Assembly: GCA_015680685.1 (NCBI GenBank)
Contig: MNCI01034026.1
Span: forward strand, 709,213 to 773,212
Direction: 5' to 3'
Length of the DNA: 64,000 nt
Source of the DNA: Gnetum montanum
Taxonomy: Eukaryota; Streptophyta; Gnetopsida; Gnetales; Gnetaceae
Positions 11,835 to 21,096 of the stretch are shown piece by piece; the stretch's first letter is position 1, and every line of letters begins with the position of its first letter. A program made the position numbers and the translations under genes. The notes under the pieces are model-generated. The model saw only the letters and a list, made by a program, of their open reading frames with translations. It did not search any database and was not told the origin of the DNA.

Positions 11835-12466
11835 TTGCACGACGCAAACAGAAAATATTGACATCAAATTTGAATGCAATGCATGCACAACATAGCAACG
11901 CTTAGCAAAACACGAATGTAGCATAACATAACCCCTTGTTCACCATAGCGTAGCAAAGATGCGAAAGCCTAGCGTAGCAAGAACATGCAAGTAGCTTAGC
12001 GTAGTAGAAAAATAACTAACAACATACTCAAACAAAAACATGTGCCGCAGTGCTACATCATGCATAACCAAACCCTCCTAAGGGTTTTACATCACAGCAT
12101 GCCAAGGGCAAGCAACTTAAAGGGCCCCGGCCCCGCAGTCGTGACAACTGTGACAGCGGCAACGACCTTGCATGTAATCACAATGAGACCCTTGCACAAT
12201 AGCCACGACCAAAAGAAAAAGAGGCCGCGGCAACACAAAAGATCAAATAACACGGCCACAAAAAATACAAATAGAAAAACAAATGAGACATAAAACCAAA
12301 GCAGAAAGCGGCAGAAGGTGCAAGATGAAAAGGGTAAAGGAGATATAAAGACTCACTGAGTCAACGGTGTGCTCTCTTGCGTGAGAACATGTGCTTGTGG
12401 CCCACACCTCAGGGTCTTTTTTGCCTCCCTGACCTTTGCAAGCAACAACTAAGTTTTAGGAGCCAT

Positions 12467-13296
12467 GGCCTTGCTTGCAGATTTACGACCTTCACTTTAG
12501 AAATTCGCCTCGTTAATCGATTAACACAATTGCTCCGCGTTCCGAAATCACCAAGTGCTCCGATGAGGATTCTGCCCTTTTACAGTGAAAATGTGAAAAT
12601 TACCAAGGTTCAACCCCTATTTATGGCAGTAGTGGCAAAATGAGGAAACTTTCTCTTTCTCTCTCTTCGATTAATGTGGAGCGCGGTGTGCAGTGTAGCA
12701 TGCTCGCCATGACATCATGACACTATTAGCATTTAAACCTTGACATGCTTCAGGCCAATTACTCACCTTCCCGAAAATAAAAAAAATAATATAATAATAT
12801 TTTTTTTCGATTAAAGGTCCAAAAAGACCTTAAACTAACAATCCTAGCATAGTTGCGCTCCTCAGGACCCAAAAAAATAGTAATTCCAACCCGTAACGTT
12901 CGCAGTCCACAGTGACATTAAACTAACTACACCCTTACATCAGAGTTACCTCGTACGACTCGACATAGGTGTTAGCATATTTCCTAACAGTTTCATGTCT
13001 TCATTCCTGCACTGGTAGTTTGATACCCCTAGTAGTCATAATTTCATTCTTTTTACCATTATTTTGCATATCAAGATTTTGTTTGTCGCAATATGGAAGT
13101 CCGAAATGACATTAAACTAGCAGTTTGGCATTCGCATATCAATGGTTACACAACTTTGCACTTCACATCAACAATTTACATATCTTTAACAATTCTAAAC
13201 TCTTGTGCCTTGGCAGTCCATCACAACCTTAAACTAGTAAACTCTCAATCTTTACATCGCCTTACTTAGTAAGTCACATCTCAATGTTGCTTTGCA
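12467..13296. repeat. Spacer between opposite-strand gene and RT (element A)
   Basis: Non-coding, AT-rich, with a CT-rich stretch at 12650-12672 and GGTCCAAAAAGACCTTAAAC at about 12817 plus decayed relatives to about 13240. It ends in a plausible + strand splice acceptor, TTGCTTTGCAG at 13296, next to the first RT codons. Confidence 0.65.
12614..12624 (-). promoter_or_regulatory. TATA-like box upstream of the A opposite-strand gene
   Basis: The minus strand reads CATAAATAGGG about 150 bp upstream of the ATG at 12466, matching element D in both word and distance. Confidence 0.5.
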
Positions 13297-13542
13297 GATT
13301 TATGTTTCACACAATCTCTGATGACCCTTACCCAGGATTTCATCTTATGATGGTAGGTCAAGCAAGAGATGGAAACCCATCGTGCCCTTTCCACGCCTCT
13401 AATGTTAGCAGGGCCGCAAGGCAAGCTCGTGAGACAGTTGAACCACGACATGACTGACTGGGGGTCGACTACGATTAACACTATAGCAACCTTAGAAGCA
13501 CCCCTGGATTGGCCAAGACACCTGGTCCATGCCCTAGATTTA

Positions 13543-14253
13543 GAGGTCGGGGGTGTAACCGATGATCCTCTTGTCGAGATACCCATAACCACGTCAAGAA
13601 GAAAGGTAAAGACATTAAGACTTAGCTCTCTCCTAGACACACAAATACATAAGGGCATAGTCAAAACTTTGCAGGATCACATCGATGTCTTCACATGGTC
13701 ATACGGTGACATGCCGGGTCTGGATCCGTGGCTCGATTCTGCATAACATCATCCTAGATCTACACGTAAGGGAAGTTAAGAAAAAAGTGCGTAAGATTAA
13801 TCTAGAAATTGCACTAGCCGTGAGGGATGAAATCACTAAGCTATACCGAGCAGGTTTCATCTGCGCGGTCGACTATTCAGAGTGGGTGTCCAACATCATT
13901 GTGGTTTTGAAGAAAAAAAGAGGGATACAAATCTGTATAGACTTTTGAGACTTGAACAAGGCAACGATCAAAGACAACTTCCCACTCCCAAGCATCAATC
14001 AACTCATCGACACCATAGCTGGACATGCTTTGCTATCCTTCATTGATGGCTTCTGCGGATACAACCAAATCCGCATCAACACAGAGCACCAGTTGTCAAC
14101 AACCTTCATGACTCCATGGGGAACCTTCTGCTATACCATGATGCCTTTCAGGCTCAAGAATGCTGGAGCAACCTACCAGTGAGCCATGACCTACATTTTC
14201 AACGACTACATCCTAGAAACGTTAAACGATTATGTGGATGATATAGCGGTTAA
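13543..14253 (+). repeat. 711-bp tandem duplication, copy 1
   Basis: Direct repeat with 14254-14964, differing at only a small percentage of positions by eye. The unit is 711 bp, a multiple of three, and the junction falls at a short TAAG/GAG overlap. The left copy carries a small insertion near 13735 and a CAG-to-TGA-type change at 14180. Confidence 0.9.
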
Positions 14254-14964
14254 GAGGTCAGGGATGTAACCAAGGATCCTCTTGTCGAGATACCCATAAC
14301 CACGTCAAGAAGAAAGGTAAAGACATTAAGACTTAGCTCTCTCCTAGACACACAAATACATAAGGGCATAGTCAAAACTTTGCAGGATCACATCGATGTC
14401 TTCACATGGTCATACAGTGACATGCTGGGTCTGGATCCGTGGCTGATTCAGCATAACATCATCCTAGACCTACACGTAAGGGAAGTCAAGAAAAAAGTGC
14501 GTAAGATTAATCTAGAAATTGCACTAGCCATGAGGGACGAAATCACTAAGTTATACCGAGCAGGTTTCATCCGCGCGGTCGACTATTCAGAGTGGGTGTC
14601 CAACATCATTGTGGTTTTGAAGAAAACAAGAGGGATACAAATCTGTATAGACTTTTGAGACTTGAACAAGGCAACGTTCAAAGACAACTTCCCACTCCCA
14701 AGCATCAATCAACTCATCGACACCATAGCTGGACATGCTTTGCTATCCTTCATTGATGGCTTCTGCGGATACAACCAAATCCGCATCAACACAGAGCACC
14801 AGTTGTCAACAACCTTCATGACTCCATGGGGAACCTTCTGCTATACCATGATGCCTTTTAGGCTCAAGAATACTGGAGCAACCTACCAGCGAGCCATGAC
14901 CTACATTTTCAATGACTACATCCTAGAAACGTTAAATGATTATGTGGATGATATAGAGGTTAAG
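14254..14964 (+). repeat. 711-bp tandem duplication, copy 2
   Basis: Second copy of the RT segment; it runs on into the rest of pol. The YVDD of this copy is followed by the normal continuation. Confidence 0.9.
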
Positions 14965-15195
14965 TCCAAAGAGGCGGCCCACCACCCACATGATCTAGAG
15001 TTAGTCCTCAAGTGCTGCCAAAGGCACAATTTACATCTTAATCCTAAGAAGTGTGTCTTCGGGGTAAAGACTAGACACATGTTAGGATTTGTAGTATCAG
15101 AGGCTGGAATATGGGTGGACCCAGATAAAGTCAAGGCCATCGTCAACCTAGCGCCTCTCACAAACCTTAAGGAGTTACACGGTTTATAAGGTAGA

Positions 15196-16330
15196 GTGCA
15201 ATGCATTCAAAGATTTATAGCAAGGTTGACCGACAAGTTACACCCCATGCAACATCTTCTAAAGAAGGGGGTTGACTTCCAGTGGACAACCCAGTGTCAA
15301 CAAGCCTTCGACAACCTGAAGAAGAAGCTCTTGCACCTCCCAACGGTGCACCCGCCGCAAAGGGACAAGCCTTTCTTCATATACCTTGCCACCTTTGATG
15401 CATCCATAGCAACACTACTATGTTAGAAGCAAGATGACAGTTCTAAGATACCAGTGTATTACCTGAGCCATGCACTAATAGCATACGAGGAAAAATACAA
15501 TGAGGTGGAGAGGAACTACCTAGCCCTAGTGTTCGCACTAAAAAAGTGACAACATTACCTATTCTATAGCACAACCAACATCATTTGCAAAATTAACATA
15601 GTCTGAGCAACCTGTACCAAAGTAGTAGGATAGCTTGATGGAAAGCAATAATTGCGAAGTTCGACCTACGTTATGTAAGTCAATCATCGACAAAGGGCCA
15701 AGCCATAGCAACCCAACTTGCGGCCTCGCCAGTCGATGACCAGGCAACCATAGATCCCAAGTTCCCAAACGAATATGTTAGCAATGTTATCATCATCCTG
15801 TCACATTTCGAGGAAACCTTACACTTCGATGGCGTCTCAACCACGCGAGGAGGTAGCCCCGCTAGCATGAACACATTCCCCTCTAGGGAAATGTACCCAT
15901 CCACTTATCATTTTGCATTCCCTTGCACCAACAACATCGCAGAGTATAAGGGGCTACTTAGAGGGCTCTTAACTACCCGCGCACTGCATGTACAACACCT
16001 GGTGATCCAAGGAGATTTACAGCTTATTGTGAATCAAATCACCAAAGTCTACACCTGCAAGGCTACGCACCTGCAACCCTACTGTGACCTAGCAAAAATC
16101 TTACTAAAGTAATTTGTGACCACTGATGTGCAACACATGCCACGCAATGAGAACACCACAGTAGACGCCTTAGCTACCCTCGTGTTAAACATCCCATCGC
16201 ATTCCTTGGCAAACCTGCCAATTGCGATCATAGAATGCATGGAGCTTATCACTCAGGCGAAACACATAGCCTCTGTCGACACTGCAAACACTCCAGAGTG
16301 GTATGATAACATTAAAGCTTATTTATAGCA
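15196..16330 (+). pseudogene. pol: RT-linked RNase H plus second, archaeal-like RNase H (element A)
   Basis: First domain about 15196-15680: FFIYLATFDASIATLL, YYLSHALIAYEEKYNEVERN and a KKW/HYLF block. The usual catalytic Asp of the first strand is replaced (LAT). Second domain about 15820-16330: LHFDGVST, NNIAEYKGLLRGL, VIQGDLQLIVNQ and TTVDALATL, giving the D-E-D-D set of an archaeal-like RNase H. Two RNase H domains are the hallmark of the plant Tat clade. Stops and frame changes are present. Confidence 0.8.
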
Positions 16331-16349
16331 TAGTGAACCCCTATGTGGA

Positions 16350-17539
16350 TTGACATTGGCTCAAAGAAATGCAATCTGCAAGCGCGCTCGGCAATACGTG
16401 TTCGTGGGAAATGATGCCTTGTGCCGACGATCCTATGATGGGATATTGCTGGCATGCGTGGATGGTAAGAAGGCACAAAAGGTAGTTAATGAGGTTCACG
16501 AAGGGCTGTGTGGTGGACACATAGCACCTAGGGATATGGCTGCAAAAATCAGACGCCTAGGATACTATTGGCCCTACATGGAGCATGATTGCCTGTCAAA
16601 AGTCAAGACATGTGACACATGCTAGAGATATGAAAACCTCATACAAATAGCACCTACAGACCTGCACCCAACCCAAATTACGTGGCTCTTCCAATGATGG
16701 GGACTAGACCTCATAGGGCCTATTACACCTAAGTCCTCCATAGGGCATAGCTTCATTATCACTGCCAAAGAGTATTTTCCTAAGTGGGTGGAAGCTATTC
16801 CCTTGAGGAAGATGATGTCTCAGCAAATCTACCATTTCATCCTCGATAACATCGTAACTAGGTTTGGACTCCCGATGACTATTGTGACCGACAATGGATC
16901 ACAGTTCAGCAGTATGGAAACTTGAACCTTCTATAGTAATCTAGGCATTAAATAATCATTTTCTTCCCCTTATTATCCGTAGGTGAATGGGCAGGTGAAG
17001 TCTACAAATAAGTCCATCATCAACTTACTAAAGCGAATGCTTAACAACAGAAAGAGGTGGTGGCACGAGCAAATACTCTACGTCCTTTGGGCCTATCGAA
17101 TGACTTGTAGAACTACAACAAGTAAGACCCCTTATAGTCTTGTTTACGGATTTGAAGTTGTATTGCCTCTTGAGTTGCAGGTACCCTCACTTCGGATGAT
17201 CCTGTTCGATGTTGTAAGTGAAGCCTAGAATAACAAATCACAGACCATCGATCTCGACTTGGTGGAGGAGTAACGCATGCAGACACTGAGACGAATCGAG
17301 CACTATTAGAACAAACAACAACAGAAGCACTGTATAGACCTATATCGACGGCTAGTGAAGAAGGGAGACCTCATCCTCAAGGCCATTTGTAAGCACATAA
17401 GTAAGTTTTCAGCCAACTGAAAGGTCCTTACATAGTCGCTAAAGCCTTCAGGAATGGAGCCTTCAAGCTGGTAGACATGGACGGCAAGGAGTTCGCCAAC
17501 CCGGTGAACCACATGTACCTCAAGCCGTACTATGTCTAA
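16350..17539 (+). pseudogene. pol: Integrase of element A
   Basis: HHCC zinc region HEGLCGGHIAP...VKTCDTC (16495-16625), then a core with GLDLIGPI, TDNGSQFSS and a VNGQVK block where Q-A-E would carry the catalytic Glu (here V-K). The C-terminal part ends NHMYLKPYYV-stop at 17537-17539. It would insert the cDNA; stops and substitutions make it inactive. Confidence 0.85.
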
Positions 17540-17574
17540 AGTGCAATGGAAACAACAAGCATCGTCCGCTACAA

Positions 17575-17840
17575 CGATAAACTAGTAGTTGCACCAGGAA
17601 GCATTTGCAATGATGATAAGCTAGCAGCACCGAGCAGCATCTTCCACAACGTTAAACTAGCAACAACCGTCTACCACGATGTAAAACTGGCACTGTTAGT
17701 CCACTATGACTATAAACTGGAATTGTACGTCCACTACAATGTAAAACTGGCATGTACAGTCTGCTGGGATCTTAAACCAGCATAGTGGTCTTCTGGAACC
17801 TTAAACTAGCACACGGTCTACCAAGACCTTAAACTGGGTT
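17575..17840 (+). repeat. Post-pol short-repeat array (element A)
   Basis: About ten imperfect units of roughly 24-33 bp, each of the form CTACNANGNTAAACTGGCA, directly after the pol stop. Matching arrays follow pol in B (34325), C (48300) and D (56570). Confidence 0.8.
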
Positions 17841-17864
17841 TGCATCGCACCCTCAACATGCACC

Positions 17865-17869
17865 ACCAC
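17865..17869. repeat. Target-site duplication of element C, left copy (ACCAC)
   Basis: ACCAC immediately before the TGAAATACC start of the C 5' LTR; it is repeated immediately after the 3' LTR at 51149-51153. Confidence 0.9.
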
Positions 17870-19181
17870 TGAAATACCATAAAATTTTCGAGGCCTCGAT
17901 GGCTCGGCAAAATCTAGCGACCTAGGCAAGGAGTCTCGACAATGCGCGGCACAGTATAGATGAACTTTAGGAGACAGAACAAAATGATGGGTCCATGACA
18001 ACAAGCCTTCCACTTTGCAAGTTTCCTATGTTTCAAAATCTCAACATTTAGTACATTACGCTGCATTACACAACATAGCGTAACGTCACGATATGCAGCA
18101 TAATATCAAAGATAGTCTACCACAACATCAAAAAATGGCTAAGGAGGCCCATTACACTGCGTTACATAGTGCGGCGTAATAAAACCCTGAAAAATATTGA
18201 TCAGAAATAGAGGAAGTGTGGCACCAATACTTGAACTTTTGCAGTTTCGTTATTTTACGCTGCATTATGCTATGATGCGTTATTTAGTGTAATGAAGCAT
18301 AATGCAAGTAAAAACAGTACAATTCAGACATCAGCAGTTCATATGCCACAATATGCTCTCTAGCATATTACAGCGTAATCAAAGGACAGTCTGTTGATAA
18401 AGTCCAAACGAGAGTAGTTTACGACATGCTATGCAGCATAGCATCGCATGCTTCAACGACAACACATCGGGTCAACAACATCTTATGAGTTTAGGACATG
18501 CGTCACTTAAACCACATTTTCCTCCTGACCCTAACCTTATAAATGCTCCAGTTGACGAAGATTAGGGGGGTTGGAAAAAATTTTTCTCCTTCAAAGTGGG
18601 CAAGAGAGCAAAAGAAGATCAGTGATCGTGAGAGTATCGGAGTTGATTGGCAAGAACCCTTGATCAGAAATAGTCGGCTGATAGATATTCTACCCCTGGG
18701 ATCTGACTTCCTTACGTCCAGATTGGCTAGAACAAGGTAGATTAACACTTGCTTGTTTCATCTTCTTTCTTGCTACTAGTATGTGCTTCGTCCAAACCGA
18801 AGCCTACCTATAATCATTGTATCCAACATATTGTATTTATAAATTAAATCTCAGATCTTGTGGTCATACTCTCTACAAGTCCAATTCCTTGCGTCTCATT
18901 TATACGGATTTGGCAATCGCTCTAAATCATTTGCATCGTTTTCAATTGTTTCTTTTGAGATTAACAATATTACATCTACTCATAAAGAGTCGTCATTTTG
19001 CCATCAAATTATTACAAAAATTTTACTGATTAAGTAAGTCCCTATCTGATCGAGAAGACCATTCAAGGCACCTCGGATTTGTTTCTTCCTCTAGCACGGC
19101 CCTCGAATGGATCCGGGGTTAAAACTATGTACACGGACTTTCGTTCGGTATTTCTAGCGACCAACGTTTTCCGTCGTTACA
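17870..19181 (+). repeat. 5' LTR of element C
   Basis: 1312 bp, TG...CA ends. It is rich in short palindromic words around GCTGCATTACGC / GCGTAATG (18055-18370). A TATA-like TTATAAAT at 18537 marks the likely U3 promoter. It is paired with 49850-51148. Confidence 0.9.
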
Positions 19182-19187
19182 ATTTTC

Positions 19188-19206
19188 TGGTGCTAGAAGA
19201 AGGGCC
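19188..19206 (+). other. Primer binding site of element C
   Basis: TGGTGCTAGAAGAAGGGCC lies 6 bp after the LTR end. The B equivalent is TGGCGCTAGAATGAGGGCC. The TGG start is complementary to a tRNA CCA end; I do not assign the tRNA. Confidence 0.75.
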
Positions 19207-19432
19207 TGAATATCTGATCTGCATTTTATGGGTAGTCTTATAAGCTTTCTATACCCATCTTCAATCAATATAAACGTGATACCTCTAAGGTTGTTTACAA
19301 GATTGTGTGGTGCAGATCAGTCGCTTCGACGATTCCTTTGGAATCCTATGAGATAGAAAGCCTCGATTATTATCTTAGTTCGCTTTTGCCTTTTCGATCT
19401 TTACCCTTATTTATCTCTAAATGATGTAGAAA
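19207..19432 (+). other. Leader of element C
   Basis: Non-coding stretch containing a single copy of the GTAGTC...GTTGTTTAC unit that is tripled in element A. It ends at the gag ATG. Confidence 0.6.
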
Positions 19433-19710
19433 ATGGTTACATCAACCATAACTGTTGACACTACCAACCTAGAAAACCCTTGGACCATGCAAGTCACGCT
19501 TCTAGTGGTCGAGCCACTAACTAGTCCGGTGCAACCGCGCTGCTTCCTCAGGCTTCAAAACAAAGAGCCTGAGGGACATGTTCAGTATAGAGAACATTAC
19601 AATTTCCTCTGTGCTAAACTAGCAGCAAACCTGCCCTTGTATCCACAAGAACTCAAAGAAAAATAGGAATACGAGTTCATATACTGTAAACTAGCAGCAA
19701 ACCTACCCTT
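19433..19710 (+). pseudogene. gag: gag N-terminus of element C, cut by element B
   Basis: ATG at 19433. It reads on to a PRCFLRLQNKEPE stretch and YNFLCAKLAANLPL...ELKEK-stop, matching A and B gag starts. The word AAACTAGCAGCAAACCT occurs at 19617 and again at 19688, a short local duplication right at the junction with the truncated B LTR. The rest of gag is at 36987. Confidence 0.75.
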
Positions 19711-20316
19711 GTAACCGGTATAAAACCCCCATTTTTCCACTTCATCCAGATGGTTGGCAAAATCCCGGAGCAGACTAGAGAACATTTACGCTAGGCAAAA
19801 GAGTAGAAAACTTTCTTATGCTGGGAAGCCCTGCATGCTGCAGATCTAGTCTCTTATGCTCCGCTCGCCCTGCAAACCGACCGAGTCATCCCTGTGTACG
19901 TCGGGGCTTTCGTCCGCCTTGTGTTCCCACACAACTGCGTTAGACCGGTGCACTGTACTCTAACTCTGTAATACCATTGTTTCATTTGCTACATAAGTTC
20001 TTTTACAGTTTTACGCCAATTTGGCCCACGCATCATTTACGTCTGTTTACGCTCACGCTTCGTTTGCATCCGTTTACGTTTTACGCTATTTTCGCTGTTT
20101 ACGCCTGCACGCCGTTTACGCATAACCCAGCATATAGCATTTTGTGTACACGCGGGGAAATCCTTGTCTGATCTGCGTGCGAACCACCCAAGGTACTCTG
20201 CCTCCGTTGCATTCTAGCTCTCCCTCAGGCGAAGGTAGGGTCTTCTGTACCCGTCCCGCAATCCCACGGCCTCTGTTTTCCCTTCCAGTCGGAGACTAAC
20301 GATTTCAGGCGCTACA
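19711..20316 (+). repeat. 5' LTR of element B, 5'-truncated
   Basis: Aligns with 36336-36986 from the CCGGTATAAAACCC word to the final CTACA. About 580 bp present at the start of the 3' LTR are missing. The TATAAAA at 19719-19725 is retained, but the upstream U3 is gone. Transcription from this end would lack most U3 signals. Confidence 0.85.
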
Positions 20317-20321
20317 GAAAT

Positions 20322-20340
20322 TGGCGCTAGAATGAGGGCC
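20322..20340 (+). other. Primer binding site of element B
   Basis: TGGCGCTAGAATGAGGGCC, 5 bp after the LTR end. It matches the C site apart from three positions. Confidence 0.8.
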
Positions 20341-21096
20341 TCCTTGAAACTTACCCGCAACTCCCAGCGTATACGCTGTTAAGTGTCTATGCCGCTAACG
20401 TTATGCTGCCCTAACTTCCCCAGCATTTACGCTGTCCGGTTTGAAAACCCAACCCGCAATTGTCCAGTGTATACGCTGCACAATGTTTACGTTCTTAAAA
20501 ACCTACTCTCCTACATCTTTGTTTTACGTTCATCTGTTTTACACTCTACTGTTAACGCTGCAACCTGTTTTACGCGCCTGTCTTTACGCCAGAGTTGGCC
20601 TTTACGCTGAACCCATTTCATGCTGTGAACTGTTTACGCTGTGAATTGTACGCTGTAAATTGTTTACGCTACAACCCATTGTATGCTCACCTATTTCGCA
20701 CCATCTTCTATTTTACGCTCTGGCCTATTTTACGCTGAGCTTTTGTTTATGCTGAGTTTGTCACGTTCGTCTGTTTTACACTAAACACCAATTTTACGCT
20801 AAGTGGTCCTTTACGCTGCAACTTATCTTACGTTCTTGTGTTACGCTGATCACCTCTTTTATGCTGTACGCTGCTCCCTGTCTTACGCTCTTCTTTTACG
20901 CCGTCTCACTTTACCCATCCTGCGCCTTATACGCTTTCCAGCGTCTACGCTACCCATATACGCTGTATACATTGCACACGTTGTATACGCTGTATACGCT
21001 GATACTGTACGTTGTCCTTTGAAGCGTATACACTGCACGCCACATTACAGAGCAACTCCGCCTTTCCAGACTTACTCCTATCTGTGACATAGCATC
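20341..21096 (+). repeat. Leader of element B, built from TTTACGCT words
   Basis: Between about 20370 and 21020 the word TTTACGCTG and close variants (TTTACGCC, GTATACGCT) recur every 15-30 bp, more than twenty times. It is low-complexity but not a strict tandem array. No coding potential was accepted. The same vocabulary fills the B LTR and intron 1 of its opposite-strand gene. Confidence 0.8.

Larger units (their letters stand above)
8135..12466 (-). pseudogene. Opposite-strand gene of element A (FCP1-like, eight-exon type)
   Basis: Exon 1 is 12466-12357 (110 bp, donor GTGAGT). Exon 2 is 11834-11393 (442 bp). Exon 3 is 11309-11026 (284 bp). Exon 4 is 10926-9889 (1038 bp, donor GTGAGC). Exons 5-6 fall within about 9780-9230. 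Exon 7 is 9120-8297 (824 bp). Exon 8 is 8215-8135 (81 bp, ends GDA-stop). Phases of exons 1, 3, 4, 7 and 8 equal those of the B copy. The exon 2 acceptor has become CAA instead of CAG, and exon 2 has lost 8 bp, so this copy is inactive. Exon 7 has one in-frame TAG, where the C copy reads CAG. It lies between protease and RT, opposite to both. Confidence 0.8.
13297..15189 (+). pseudogene. pol: Reverse transcriptase of element A, with duplicated core
   Basis: The N-terminal part reads MPGLDP..., AGFICAVDYSEWVSN and RGIQICIDF; then LPSINQLID, FIDGFCGYNQIRI, TPWGTFCYTMMPF and the catalytic YVDD. The stretch from DDPLVEIP to YVDD occurs twice in tandem (13543-14253 and 14254-14964), so there are two YVDD boxes. 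After the second copy the domain continues with LNPKKCVFGVKT. Both copies read IDF-stop-DLNK (TGA from CGA). RT copies element RNA into DNA; this one is inactive. Confidence 0.85.
3470..17869 (+). mobile_element. Element A, left part (Tat-type Ty3/gypsy; 5' LTR missing)
   Basis: Contains leader, gag, protease, opposite-strand gene, RT, both RNase H domains, integrase and the start of the 3' UTR. The 5' LTR and PBS are absent; the leader follows directly on element D sequence. The 3' UTR is interrupted at 17869 by element C and continues at 51149 to the 3' LTR ending at 53866. Integrity is poor: many stops, frameshifts, an N gap and a duplicated RT segment. Confidence 0.85.

Noticed and set aside
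18543-18740. Small gene duplicated at 50522
   Set aside because: Both lie at the same place in the two C LTRs near the TATA box; they are LTR sequence.
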